Shown: piece after piece, positions 23,871 to 35,900 of the stretch
Layout of the letters: every line of letters starts with the position of its first letter
Numbering within the stretch: the stretch's first letter is position 1
Assembly: GCA_021018995.1 (NCBI GenBank)
Contig: CM037591.1
Span: forward strand, 73,311,901 to 73,375,900
Direction of reading: 5' to 3'
From: Chloranthus sessilifolius
Taxonomy: Eukaryota; Streptophyta; Magnoliopsida; Chloranthales; Chloranthaceae
Length of the DNA: 64,000 bases
Made by a program: the position numbers and the translations under genes
Notes under the pieces: generated by a model
Databases searched by the model: none
What the model saw: the letters and a program-made list of their open reading frames with translations, nothing else
What the model was told of the DNA's origin: nothing

Positions 23871-24543
23871 TTCAAGAGTATTCGATGAGGACACGTATCT
23901 TTAGAAAGTTTAGAGTTCTAATTTTATTAGAGCTGCAATAGGTTTTTTAGGATTTTAATTTAGCATGTATTAGAACTCTTATGAACCTACAAATAAGACG
24001 CATTGCTATCAATTCAAAATATATAGAGATTGACATAGAAATAGATACGTAAACAGCAGAAGCAAAGATACTTTTAGAATTTCATTTTCAAGTTTTTATT
24101 ATGTTTTTTATAAAAAAATTTCAATTAATGGAAGTCATTTTGGAGATGTGTGGCTAAGTCTTTCAAAGTCCGGGAACCCATTATATCAAAGATAAGTATG
24201 AATAGTGAGTTAATTCTTATTCTTTTGAATTTAGATTGTAATTGGTTAATGAATATGAGTTTTAAAACTTGTCTATGAGTTTTAAAAGGATTTCAGGATT
24301 TCTATAATTCTAAATTCTATGTGTGATGTCTCGAAAATTTTGATTTCCAAACCGATCCGACTCAATATGCATGTCCGACATGTCACGCAGCTCAAGATGA
24401 TAAATTTGATTTGTCAAAAATATTAATTATGAGAAAGTACTAAAGTGAACAAGGGTAAAAACTATAGATAAGGTGACCGTTAGATAAGATAACGTACACC
24501 GACGTACGGTATACCGGCTTAGCACCCTAACTAAAACTTTGAC

Positions 24544-24551
24544 TATAAAAG
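24544..24551 (+). promoter_or_regulatory. TATA box of the Tekay-like LTR
   Basis: TATAAAAG within ACTATAAAAGCCAAATTTGG, conserved in the partner LTR at 34400-34407. A purine-rich leader follows, as expected downstream of a plant retroelement promoter. Confidence 0.7.
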
Positions 24552-24965
24552 CCAAATTTGGATAAGAATTTATTTTCTTTGCTTTGTTGTTTGAGATTTT
24601 TGTAAATAGGAGAAGAGAGATAGAGAACTCAAGAGCTCAAATTCTTCTTCCTATCCCTTCTCTTGTGATTTCAACTGTGATACTAGTAATGTGTACTGAT
24701 GAAGAGTGAAGAGTAACGTGTGATCGAGAGTAGAGTTGCTGTCGGCTCCACTTTGATTCAATTGTGAGAAGAATCGGCTAAATTCACTCTGAAACCCTCC
24801 GTGGCATCGATTCATTGGAAAACGAGGAATCGATCAAAGGAAGGTAAGCATTATGTGTTGATCAGGTTATGTTTAGCTATGATAAGCTTTAGAGAACCTA
24901 TGGTAGAAATTTGGGAAAAAATGAACCAGGGAAGAAGAAGTTGTGTGGCTGTGTGTCTGTCAAAA

Positions 24966-25290
24966 CCGATCGATCGATTTTGGCAGAACAGATATAGGTT
25001 TGTTTTCTGAAGGAAACCGATCGATCAAATTTAAATTCCATCGATCAATTTGGGAAATCGATCTATAGAATTGGAAACCGATCGATCGGAGTGTGATGTG
25101 CAAATGAGTTGTGTATCTAAGGAAAATGATCAATTAATTTGTGAATCGATCGATCGAATTGGAAACCGATCGATCGAGTGAGGGACTGATTATACAAATA
25201 GGGATGTGTATATTTTTCTAAAGAAATCGATTGATCGAAATGTGCTTTGATCGATCGATTATGGGAACCGATCAATAGGATTGGGATTCG
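24966..25290. repeat. Array of CCGATCGATCGA motifs in the Tekay-like LTR
   Basis: Some 12 variants (ACCGATCGATCGATTT, AATCGATCGATCGAAT, ACCGATCAATAGGA) about 20-40 bp apart. Unlike the Athila-type arrays it lies downstream of the TATA box, after the GTAAGC donor-like site. The shorter version in the partner LTR lies at 37193-37400. Confidence 0.8.
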
Positions 25291-26704
25291 ATTGATCGAT
25301 TTGGTCAGATTTTGGCATTTGTCTGTTTTGAGGAAAAAAGATCTTGAGACTCCATTTTCTTCGTCACTTTTGCCGTGTAAGACGTGAATTGACGTATTCT
25401 AGGTTAAGACCAAGAGCACATGACGTGAAGGTTCTCTTGAGAAGAAAAGACCTTCGTTTTGACTCGAGTTGAGGTAGGAAAAATCCTATAACATGTGCCT
25501 TTGTTACAACAAGGATGGAAATTGTTATATGATAAATATGTGCGTGTGAAAATCATGAACTTTTCCATTCAATACGCATGAGCTTTGTATACGGATTCAA
25601 ATATAAGAAGGTGTGTGTGTGTGTGTGTGTGTGAACTCAGTAAGATATGAACATGTGTGTGTGTGAAATTTCAGATTCCAAACTCTAAACCTAATTATAA
25701 ATTACCACGATTCACGGTGATAAACAATAAGTTGGAATTCGCACTTTGATTTAAGGTTCATATGAAACGAATCCATTGTGTATCCGGTATGGCGAGATAT
25801 CGGTACATTGTGGACTGTGAATGGTCAATGTGAAGCACAAGTGACCCTGTTAACGTAGCTTAGGGGCTTGGCATCAAGAAGAATAGTTCATTGAATGACA
25901 ATGGTTGGGATTCCCATCGGTATATGTGGCTCTCGATGCTATATATGCTCGAGATTGTATTTAAGTGATCAACTTCAGTTCTTTTTTTGTTATATGAAAA
26001 CATTTGGAAATTCATGTGATAAGACTTTAAATCTTGTGTTAAATCAATGCTATTTTGACTTAAATGCCTTTAAAAATTTAAGTCTTTCAATTATAAGTAT
26101 GCTCATTACATGTCATTAGATATGTGTGTGATGTGATTATAAGCATGCTATGGATAATTTTTCCTATTGAGCTTAGCTGTTAGCTCACCCTTCGACTATA
26201 CGTCACATGCACAGGTGTAGATACTGGCACTGGGGATCTTGAGCTCGAGGATCTTGAGTACGTGCCGGAGGAGTCAGAGCCTCTGCCTGAGGAGTATTTC
26301 CCTTAGGCAGATTTTGGGCTGTGAATTTTGAGATTTTATGAGATTCAGGCTTGGTACATCCAACCATTTTGTTTTGAATGAGAATGATGAAATTAAGTTT
26401 GGATATTCATTTTGTGAACCATTGTTTAGGAGACGGTCGGCCGTCATCGGTGGTTCGGTTCGATTCTTTTCTCCATACGATTAAGCTATGGGATTAGAAT
26501 CGTCTTTTGTTATGAGCAATGATATAGTCATATATAGAATTGGAGATTTAAATTTCCTTATGATGATTCTATTTGCTTAGTTAGAGATATGTGCTTTATT
26601 TTCCGCTTTGCATGTGGATGTACCAAGTGTTGCATTCGGGGATCGGTCTTATTAACGATCCGACGGTCCGGGTTTCGTGATTAGGAAATTCGGGCTATCA
26701 TAGT

Positions 26705-26716
26705 TGGTATCAAAGC
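26705..26716 (+). other. Primer binding site, initiator tRNA-Met type
   Basis: TGGTATCAAAGC two bases after the LTR, differing from the canonical iMet site TGGTATCAGAGC at one position. This is the usual primer for Tekay/Del elements. Confidence 0.88.
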
Positions 26717-26829
26717 TTAGCTTTAGAAATTTTTTATTTATCTTAGACATGTGTTATGTGTTTGAGATATTTTTTCATAATATAGGGACCGTCTGCTAAT
26801 GAAACTTTGGTTTTATGTTTGCAGAATGT

Positions 26830-28182
26830 ATGTCTACTAGAGGTAGAGGATGACCAAGGGGTGGTCGTAGATGGAATTGGAGGAGTGGGGACAAGATTCC
26901 CACTAGTTCGAATAGGGTTCCGCTTGGTTATAGGATGATTCTGGAAACAATTGTTTCGGAAGGAGGATGTCAAGAAAGAGATCAAGAGAGGGAAGAAAGA
27001 CAAAGGATGGCATAAGCAAGGGAAGCCGTGGCAAATGCTATGGCTCAACAGACGCCTTTGTTGGTAGTAAAAAATGCTAATAACCATCAGCAGCAACCTC
27101 CGCCACCACCTCCAATGCCACCATAGCTATCAACATTCGTTGAGTTTAGGAGATTGAGACCTCCTAGCTTCTAGGATTAGACAGATCTGCTAGAAGCGAA
27201 AAAATGGCCGAATCAAATCGAGAAGCTCCTATAGAGATTACCATGTACCGAGGAGGAGAAGGTAAGCTAGGCTTCATTCTAGTTAGAGAGAGATGCCGAT
27301 CCTTGGTAGAAGTTGGTGTTGATGAGGAGAGAACAATAGAACCCAAATGGGTCATGGACATGGAACGAGTTAGTTAAAATATTCAACAAAGAATATTTTT
27401 CGAGACAAGTCAGGAACCAGATGGCAGCAAGGTTTATGACTTTGGAACAAGGAGGGATGACCGTATGGGAATATGGTACGGAGTTCACAAGACTATCAAG
27501 ATTTTCTCTTAATTACGTGGCCACAGAATTGATGAAGGCCAACAAGTTTGAACGTGGCTTAAAGCCGAATATATGGGATAGAATCTCCGTATTAGAATTG
27601 GAGACGTACGGAATAGTTGTGGGGAAATCAATAGTTGTCGAAAGAGACATACAGGAATTGTATCAGAGACGTGACCAGCAGCAGAAAGGCAAAGTAGGTC
27701 AAGGAAGGTCGGGTAACTACAAGTCAGTGAATAAAAAGCCAAGATTTACAGCCGCAGTTGCAAGACCACCTGGACAAACTAATTACTCTAGGCCACCTCT
27801 GCCTACTCCAGCTAAACCTTCCCTATATGAAGGCACCGCTTCTACTACTGGGGTATCTATTACATAGGGGTTTTCCAAGGTTGCATCATCCATTCCAACA
27901 GAGACCTGTGCCCGCTGGGGCAAGGCACATAAGATGGCAAATTGTAGACGGGGTATGAGTGGATGCTTCAAATGCGGAAAGATGGAGCACATGATCAAGG
28001 ATTGCCCGGAGTTGAGAAAGGAGAAGACTGCTCTTGCTGCTATGCCACGACCTATAAGGACCACGAGGCCTACGATTCAGGATTGTGCGCATGCAATCAC
28101 TGCCCAGGACGCTCAGTATACCAACGACATGATTCAAGGTATGACTTTATATATGTTGTCAATCTATTTTATTAGATTTTAG
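26830..28182 (+). pseudogene. Gag of the Tekay-like element (broken)
   Basis: Particle-forming protein. The ATG at 26830 opens MSTRGRG followed immediately by TGA in an Arg/Gly-rich N-terminus. The central gag domain reads EYFSRQVRNQMAARFMTLEQ (near 27400) and VWEYGTEFTRLSRF. The CCHC knuckle CFKCGKMEHMIKDCP is at about 27966-28010. The N-terminal third has many stops (TAG near 27125, 27172 and 27178 and others) and at least one frameshift before 27421. The stretches 27421-27867 and 27934-28182 are open and in one frame. Confidence 0.85.
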
Positions 28183-28332
28183 ATGCAGAAGGTGCATGAT
28201 AGTAAATAGCCTTTTCATTGCTAGTTTGGAACTACTTGATTTTTTGTGTACATCTAAGTAGATTTTTTCTTATGAAGCTTATGTACCTTACAAATATACA
28301 AGGATGGTGACTATTATAGCTATGAGGCTTGA

Positions 28333-28851
28333 GTGTTGATAGACCCAGGATCTACCCACTCATTTGTAACACCTCAATTTGCATGAAAGATGAAAGTCAT
28401 TCTCGAGCCATTCGATTTTATCTTGGCGGTATCACTTCCGACGGGAAACTTCATGAACACCAGTACGGTGTGTAGGTCAGTAGTTGTCACGATCATGGAT
28501 TATACAAATCATGAGGCAGCAGTTGACCTGGTTCTATTCGATATGCAAGGATTCAACGTAATCATTGGCATGGATTGGTTATCCGCTCATAATGTGAGTG
28601 TTGATTGCCAAAGAAAGATAGTCACATTTCACCCCAATGGAGGTAGATCATTCGGATTCTTTGGTATGCGATTGACCATCATACCATTTATATCTGAGGT
28701 CCAAGCAGAACACTTGATGAAGAATGGATGTAGTGGATACCTTACTTTTCTACAAGAGCAAAAGGAAGAGAAGAACGTCATAACCAATATTTTGATTGCT
28801 TACGAGTTTGAGGACGTGTTCCAGATGAGTTACTGGAGTGTCACCAGATAG
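28333..28851 (+). pseudogene. Protease of the Tekay-like element (broken)
   Basis: Aspartic protease that matures the polyprotein. The active site reads VLIDPGSTHSFVTPQFA at 28333-28383, followed by a TGA. The second half, VLFDMQGFNVIIGMDWLSAH, is the conserved hydrophobic-glycine region of chromovirus proteases. The segment ends with YEFEDVFQ, where pol normally continues, but the frame shifts near 28826 before RT. Confidence 0.85.
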
Positions 28852-30130
28852 AAAAGTGGAATTCGCCATTGACTTAGCACCAGGCACAGAGCCAGTTTCT
28901 AAGGCTCCCTATCGGATGGCTCCGACTGAGTTGAAAGAGTTAAACAAACAACTACAAGAACTCCTAGATAAAGGATTCATAAGACCAAGTGTGTCTCCTT
29001 GGGGAGCACCGGTCTTATTTATGAAGAAGAAGGACAGGTCAATGAGGTTGTGTATCGACTATCATTAATTGAATAAGTTGACCATAAAGAATCGATACCC
29101 TTTGCTAAGAATAGATGATCTCTTTGATCAGTTACAAGGTGCAAGATTCTTTTCTAAGATCGATTTGAGATCAGATTATAACCAGCTGAAAGTCAAAATA
29201 GAGGATATTCAGAAGACGGTGTTCAAAACCAGATATGGGCACTACGAGTTCTTAGTGATGCCATTCGGGTTGACCAACACGCCAGATTCATTCATGGACC
29301 TCATGAATAGGGTATTTAAACCATCTCAATACGTGTGTGGCTGTGTTCGTGGATGACATTCTAGTCTACCCACAGTCCAAGGGAGAACATGAGCATCATT
29401 TAAGAATAGCTCTACAGACACTACGTGAACACCAACTTTATGCGAAACTCAACAAGTGTGAGTTATGGCTAGAAAAAATAAGTTTCCTAGGACACATTGT
29501 GTCTAAGGAAGGTGTCACAGTGGATCCACCAAAGATCGAGGCAGTAGTAGATTGGAAGAAATCAACGACAGTGACAGAAATCTGCAGTTTCTTCGGTCTA
29601 GCTGGGTATTACAGAAGGTTTGTAGAGGGATTCTCCAAGATCTCAGGACCACTCACCAAACTCACAAGGAAAGACGTTAAGTTTGATTGGACTAAAGAGT
29701 GTGAGAAAAGTTTCCAGGAACTTAAGAAGAGACTTACCTCCACACAAGTGTTGGCTATTCCATCAGGCAGTGGAGATTTTGTTGTTTATAGCGACGCTTC
29801 ATACAATGGATTAGGCTGTGTGTTGAACCAACATCGGAAGGTCATTGCATATGGGTCTAGACAACTGAAAGACCATGAGAAGAATTATCCAACACATGAT
29901 TTGGAATTAGTAGCAGTGATCTTTGCATTGAAAATATGGAGACACTATTTATATGGAGAAATATTTGAAATCTTTACAGATCATAAAAGCCTTATGTATA
30001 TGTTTACACATAAGGAATTGAATATGAAGCAACGAAGATGGATTGAGTATCTCAAGGATTATGATTGCTCCATTTAGTATCACCCAGGCAAGGCTAATGT
30101 CATGGCAGATGCCTTGAGTCGAAAGATTTT
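28838..30130 (+). pseudogene. Reverse transcriptase and RNase H of the Tekay-like element (broken)
   Basis: RT starts [20 protein letters not shown], then RLCIDYH before a TAA (29066) in a position normally glutamine or alanine, then [13 protein letters not shown] and a FLVMPFGL segment. A frameshift near 29335 precedes the catalytic [11 protein letters not shown], so both aspartates survive. RNase H shows VVYSDASYNGLGCVL, HDLELVAVIFALKIW and FTDHKSL. A TAG at 30076 splits off the closing YHPGKANVMADALSR segment. Two frames and at least two stops rule out function. Confidence 0.9.
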
Positions 30131-30359
30131 GGCTCAACTATCTAGCCTGATCATGGGGATTCGTAATAGAAACTACTAGAAGATCTTTCTCTGTATAACA
30201 CAAAGATCAAGGTGTAAGATTCGGGCACCTTGTTGGCAAACATCACGGTTTGATCAACGATCTTTGATCAAGTATATGAACTTCAGATGAAAGATACAGA
30301 GTTAGTGAAGTTCAGACAAGGGGTGACAGAGGGCATAAATTTAGATTTCTCCATAAGGG

Positions 30360-31675
30360 AGGATGGATAGCTAGTGTTCAGAGGACATCTGTGTATACCA
30401 ATCGATGCTGATCTCTGACAAACTATTTTAGACAAAACAAACAAATCAACATATACTATTCATCCTGGTGGTACAAATATGTACCAGGACTTAAGAAAGA
30501 ATTACTAGTGGAGAGGTTTGAAGAAATACGTAGCTGAGTACGTCTCAAGGTGTCTGGTATGTCAACAGGTGAAAGTGGATTACAGACATCCATCAAGTTT
30601 ATTACAACCTCTGCCGATACCAGAGTGGAAATGGGAGTCAATCTCCATGGACTATTTTGGGATTACCAAGGATGACAAAGTGACATAATGCCATTTGGGT
30701 GGTCGTTGATAGACTAACCAAATCAGCTCACTTCTTGCCCTATAATACTACGTATTCAACAAGTAGATTGACAGATCTGTATATGAGAAAAATCGTTTGA
30801 TTACATGATATTCTGATGAGCATTGTCTCCGATCGTGACCCGTTATATACCTCTCAGTTTTGGCAAAAGTTCCAAGAAGGAATGGGTACGAGATTGGATT
30901 TCATCTTAGCATTCCACCCATAGACGGATGGACAAACTAAAAGGGTAAATTAGGTAATTGAATATACGCTCAGAGCATGCATGCTCAATTTTAGAGGGTC
31001 ATGGGATCAACATTTACCATTGATCGAGTTTGAGTATAACAACAATTACCAGGTAAACATTGGCATGGCTCCTTACGAAGCTTTATATGGGTGTCGATGT
31101 CGATCTACGCTCAATTTGAAAGAAATAGGAGAAAAATTTGTTTTCGAAATAGAAATCCTTGTAAAGGCTACTAAAGTTGTACATTGGATTAGAGAGACAC
31201 TAAAGATTGCTCAGAGCCGATAGAAGAGTTACGCTGATCTAAAATGGACGAGTGTGGACTTCCAAGTTGGGGACCATGTATTCCTAAAGGTTTCACCTCT
31301 GAAAGGAGTAATGCGTTTCGGGAAGAGTGGAAAGCTAAGTTGCTAAGTCAGACATTTTGATATTTTGGGACGGGTTGGAGAAGTTGCATACATGGTCACC
31401 CTACCCCCACAACTTAATAGGGTACACAATGTATTTCACATATCGATGCTAAGAAAGTACGTGAAAGACCCGACTCACATCCTTTATGAACCACCAATTA
31501 AATTTACGAGGACTTAACTGGTAGGGAAGAACCTATTCAAATACTCGATCGAAAGAGCGAGCATTGTGCACTAAACATATTCCCTTAGTGTTGGTTCAGT
31601 GGCGGAATCACTCAGTAGAAGAGGCCACATGGGAGCGAGAAATGGAGGTCCGAGAGAATCGTGTGTACTTGTGAA
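30360..31675 (+). pseudogene. Integrase and chromodomain of the Tekay-like element (broken)
   Basis: The zinc-binding region reads HPGGTNMYQDL and CLVCQQVKVD (30450-30590). The core holds WESISMDYF, DRLTKSAHFLP, SDRDPLYTSQFWQKF and, after a TAG replacing glutamine in FHPxTDGQT, an intact stretch 30981-31223 ending in the APYEALYGCRCRS box. The C-terminus has NRVHNVFHISMLRKYV (31410-31460) and the chromodomain-like VQWRNHSVEEATWEREM (31591-31645), ending with TGA at about 31673. Chromodomains direct integration to marked chromatin in this lineage. Several stops and frame changes are present. Confidence 0.85.
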
Positions 31676-31859
31676 TAACAATGTTATGTCTTAATTGTTA
31701 AAATGTCTAAATTTTACCACTAAGTGTTATGTCTTACATGTAACTTGTTAAAATGTAAATTGTGGAGTTGAAAAGATAGTATTCACTTGAGATTGAGAAC
31801 TCAAACTCACAAAAATAGGTAGAGAAAGACTTGCCTAACAAATTCAGGGTTTTCTGTCA

Positions 31860-32245
31860 AAATCGATCGATTGAAATGAAATTTGATCGATCGATTTTGA
31901 AACCGATCGAATGATTATAGAAACCGATCGTTCAAATGACCAAATAGAGAAACATGTGTTTTTCGGTTAAAACCGATCGATCAAAGTCCAAACTGATCGA
32001 TCTATTTGATAAAGTAGACAGGATAGAGAACTAGTGGGTTAGGGTGGAAAACCAACCAATCGATCGAAATTGGAACCGATCGAACGATTTCAGATTAGAG
32101 AATAGAGCCACTATTGTCAGAAGCCGATTGATCGAACCACAAACTGATCGATTGAAAATTATCAAATAGCAAAGTTTAAAAGTTGACCGGCTTCAGTTAA
32201 TGCGCAAACCGATCGATCGATTTTAAAAACCGATCGATCAATTTT
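31860..32245. repeat. Second CCGATCGATCGA motif array, internal
   Basis: About 14 variants (AATCGATCGATTGAAA, ACCGATCGAACGATT, AACCGATCGATCGATT) between the chromodomain and the extra reading frame. They match the motif of the LTR array, and the spacing is similarly irregular. Confidence 0.78.
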
Positions 32246-32486
32246 GCCAGTGTAAAAGAATATTGGGTTTTTCTTTTTCATTTGCACAAAATTTTTTGGG
32301 TCTTTCTTTTTGGGTCTGCGTTTGCTGTTGCTTGGGGGAGCTTCAACCTTCGATCTTCAACCATTGGAGTTCAATTTCTTCACAAGATTGATTCCAAATC
32401 ACTTCTAAGGTAAAGATCTAACCTTCTTTGAGATTTTTTCCTTAGATTTCAAACCAAGCCTTGGTTATTTCCATTTTTAGAAATTC

Positions 32487-33584
32487 ATGGCACCCATGAA
32501 CAAACAACCCACGAATCCTTCGACTTCAAAGCAACCCGCGACACATGGGTTCTTCGGGACGACCACCACCATTTGAACGACCCAATGCATGTGGGCGACG
32601 AAGGACTTCACAACCGAATGGACCTTCGACCCAGCACTTTTCCGCGAGATAGAACTGACCCAATGGGCGTTAGATTACCTTCGAAAAGTTGGGCTCAATA
32701 ATTTGCTCAAACCCCTAGGTGGCTACTACTACCCTCGTTTAGTAAGGTTATTTTACCAAAACATGTATACGAGGGAGGAAGAAAAGACTATATATACAAA
32801 AATTGATAATAGGGTTTATAAATTTGACCACGATAGTATCTCAGATGCTTTAGAGTGTTATGCGGAGTATGTTACTAACATAGAATTGATGGCACCCTAT
32901 CCCGAGGCCGTTGATTTCCACACTGTGATCGAGAGGATGACCCAGGGCAGACAAGGATCAGGCCAAGTGATAAAATGAGCTGATTTGCCCCGTCATCTAT
33001 GGATGCTAGACACCATTTTCAAATGCAACCTTTATCAATTGAGACACAAGACCAAGCGGGTCGGGGTTGTGCAGCAGGCACTGTTTTCAGCTTTTATGGG
33101 ATGATGGTTTCATGCCTTGGAGTTGGTTCGGGATGGCATTGCGTATGCCAGAGTGAAACTGTTAGAGGGAGGAGCGAGCCCCGCGGATCATATACCCTAT
33201 GATCGCCTGATCTTGAGCATGATAGAGGATTATTTGGGCGGGGAGGAATATGATATTCCGGAAATAGAGCCATGGTTAACTGATAACGCAAAACCCTACT
33301 CGTTCAAGGAATGGAAGAAGACCTTCAATCAGTTGGTCAAGAGTGAGAGAGCAAGAGGTTTGGAGCAGCCTGAAGTTATAACACAAGGACCTAAGCAACC
33401 AGTACCACCGGCTCAGCCACAGCAACAACTACCAGGCCGTATGTCCGCACCTCCGCGTCCATCAACTGCGATGATCAATGATGTTCTCGCCCGCATGACT
33501 CACCTAGAGGAGAACAATCATCTGTTGCAACGCTGCATGGATTACCATGAGGGTATATTTACACGTCTCATGCAGCATGCCTAA
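32487..33584 (+). pseudogene. Extra reading frame downstream of pol, plant-transposon-protein-like (three in-frame TGA)
   Basis: From the ATG at 32487 a single frame runs 365 codons to TAA at 33582, broken only by TGA at 32574, 32976 and 33102. The frame never shifts and the protein sense continues across each stop. The N-terminus is Pro/Ser/Thr-rich. A central domain has RLVRLFYQNMYT (about codons 86-96), DNRVYKFDHDSISDALE, LPRHLWMLDTIFK and NLYQLRHKTKRVG (about 181-193). The C-terminus is Pro/Gln-rich followed by a possible coiled coil (LARMTHLEENNHLLQRCM). The FY-N and HKT wording recalls the plant 'putative plant transposon protein' domain found next to many Ty3/gypsy elements; this is inference by eye. 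It is not gag, pol or an obvious envelope (no signal peptide or membrane segment). An intron-like segment (GTAAAG at 32410, CATTTTTAG at 32480) precedes the ATG. Confidence 0.7.
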
Positions 33585-34167
33585 CCGACCTATTATATGA
33601 TGTAGCTTGCCGACGCTCGTGCTTACGTACCTGACCCATGGTACCATACCACGAGAGCGTCTGCTTCTGGCAGTTGGGATGTGGCAGATGACGACGCTGG
33701 ACCTTTGGATGCGCCGCAGGATCCTTGAGCAGGATGGCATTTGATTATAAGCTTTTAAGTTGTTTTACTTTTTACAGAATTTTGTGTTAAATTCAGAACT
33801 ATTAGGTCTGGGAAGACCTTCAAATCACTTTTTGAGATGGTCATGTATAAATTTTAAATTTCATCGTTTGCTTGTGGTTTCATTAATGTTGTGTTGGATG
33901 GTTGTGCACACTTATGATATATCCATATGATTGCTTAATGATTGCTTGAATATAGATTTGTTGATGATGAGATGAACAGGAAAAAGGATTGTGAATACGT
34001 TCTTCTTTTAGAACGACTAAATGGGAGCATGCCTTAGACTTGACCAGGAAAATTTTCTTAAGGGATATGAATTTTCAACCTCCCTTCGGTGTGCCTTGGT
34101 AGCGAACGACTATTGTTACCCAAACCAAGAAAAAAAATTTAAAACATTTTCGCGGACGAAAATTCCT
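33585..34167 (+). other. Non-coding 3' internal region of the Tekay-like element
   Basis: AT-rich sequence after the extra frame up to the polypurine tract. The short frame at 34021-34206 is not recognised. It may act as 3' untranslated region for the extra frame. Confidence 0.45.
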
Positions 34168-34177
34168 GAGGGGAGAA
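34168..34177 (+). other. Polypurine tract of the Tekay-like element
   Basis: GAGGGGAGAA directly before the LTR start TGAGACATCC. This is the priming site for plus-strand synthesis and confirms the element's orientation. Confidence 0.8.
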
Positions 34178-35249
34178 TGAGACATCCTGAAAATTTCGAT
34201 TTTTGAATTGATCTGACTCAGTATGCGTGTCCGACAGGTCACGTAGCTCAAGATGGTAAATTTGATTTGTCAGAAATATTAATTATGAGAAAGTACTTAA
34301 GTGAACAAGGGTGAAACCTATAGATAAGGTGACCGTTAGATAAGATAATGTACACCGACGTATGGTATACAGGCTTAGCACCCAAACTAAAACTTTGACT
34401 ATAAAAGCCAAATTTGGATAAGAATTTATTTTCTTTATATTGTTGTGTGAGATTTTGGTAAAGAAGAGAAGAGAGATAGAGAATTCAAAAGCTCAAATTC
34501 TTCCTCCTATCCCTTCTCCTGTGATTTCAACTGTGATACTAGTAACATGTACTGATGGAGAGTGAAGAGTGACGTGTGATCGAGAGTAAACTTTCTGTCG
34601 GCTCCACTTCGATTCAATTGTGAGAAGAATCGGCTAAATTCACTCCGAAAGTCTCCATGGCATCGATTCATTGGAAAACGAGGAATCGATCAAAGGAAGG
34701 TAAGCATTGTATGTTGGTTAGGTATCAAAGGAAGGTAAGCATTATATGTTAATTAGGTTATTGTTGGGGAATTTCAGTGTGCTGATTATTATGAAATAAA
34801 AGAAAGAAAATAAAATCAAAGTAAAACAGAGGATGGATTCATCACATCTAAAATATCCTAGACCTGCAAGATACAGGGTCCTTTGTAGCAAGTTTTAATA
34901 AATAAGAGTTTGTCCCAGAGGGAGTAGTGATCTAAACCTATTAGGTATATAGTAGACCTCTAGATCTGGCTACAAATCTCGTAATTCTAAGGAGAAAGAG
35001 AGCTTTTCGGGTGTCACTAGATCTAATTAATCTACAAAATAGAAATCTAGAACTAAGTCTAAAAGTTGGAGGAAGATGGATAGTAAAATAAAATATAAAA
35101 TTGGAGGAAATAGACAGCTAGGACCTGGTTTCCTTTTGCAAAACAGATCAAGGTATGTGAATTTGCAGCTGTCCTTCACTTGGCTACAAGCTCAAGTGCA
35201 AGGTAGAAGAATCCACTCTAAACCAAAGGCTTGGACTGATCTTAAGGGT

Positions 35250-35281
35250 ATGATCTGTCCACTTTAATGGTCACAGATCAT
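35250..35281. other. Hairpin with compensatory change in the solo LTR
   Basis: The arms ATGATCTGT and ACAGATCAT are perfectly paired. In the copy at 2987 the same positions are ATGGTCTGT and ACAGACCAT, so an A-T pair replaces G-C on both sides. Confidence 0.7.
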
Positions 35282-35892
35282 CCTAGGGATTTCATCCAAA
35301 TCAAAGGTTTAAGGTAGAAGAATCCAATCTAGACCAAGGGTTTGAATTGTTCTTAAGGCTGTGATCTGTCCACTTTAATGGTCATAGATCATCCTAGGGA
35401 TTTCCTCCAAATCAAAGGTTCCAATTAGAACATTAAAATCACTATAGATGCTATAGATGCAAGGTTATACAAGCTTAGGCATCCACAGGGATATCAGATC
35501 TAGGAAAATCAAATGGTATTCAAGAGATCTACCAGTTAAGTGGGTGGGCTGGTCCCATCTACACAAATCCGATCGAGAACCAAGTGAAACTAGATGATCT
35601 ATAGATCTAATTAAGCAATAAAATCAACAATTCATTGAATCAAAATTACGTAAAATGACCTTGTCCTCAGATCTATAGTCTGTGCATCAATCCACAAGAT
35701 CTTCATGCCAAATTACAATAAAAAACCAGATCTGGACTACTACTTAGATCTAATCCAACAGGCTGAATTAGGGACAGAAGGGGGAAGAGAAAAGGGAAAA
35801 ACCTAAAACTAAACCTAAATGAGCTAAGGAGAACACAGACTATTCCTTTGTTCCTACATTCCTTGCTGAGAAATTACAGTAGAATAGATGGG

Positions 35893-35900
35893 TATTTATA
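35893..35900 (-). promoter_or_regulatory. TATA motif of the solo LTR
   Basis: TATAAATA on the minus strand (GTATAAATACCC). The near edge of the motif array lies about 190 bp upstream in LTR orientation. Confidence 0.6.

Larger units (their letters stand above)
24322..26702 (+). repeat. 5' LTR of the Tekay-like element
   Basis: Starts TGTGATGTCTCGAAAA and ends GGCTATCATA, where the partner ends GGCTGTCACA. It contains a TATA box, a leader with a GTAAGC donor-like site (about 24844), the CGATCGATCG array and a (TG)n run at 25613-25633. Confidence 0.88.

Noticed and set aside
27783-28137. Minus-strand frames of 93 and 83 codons
   Set aside because: They are antisense to the gag zinc-knuckle region of the Tekay-like element.
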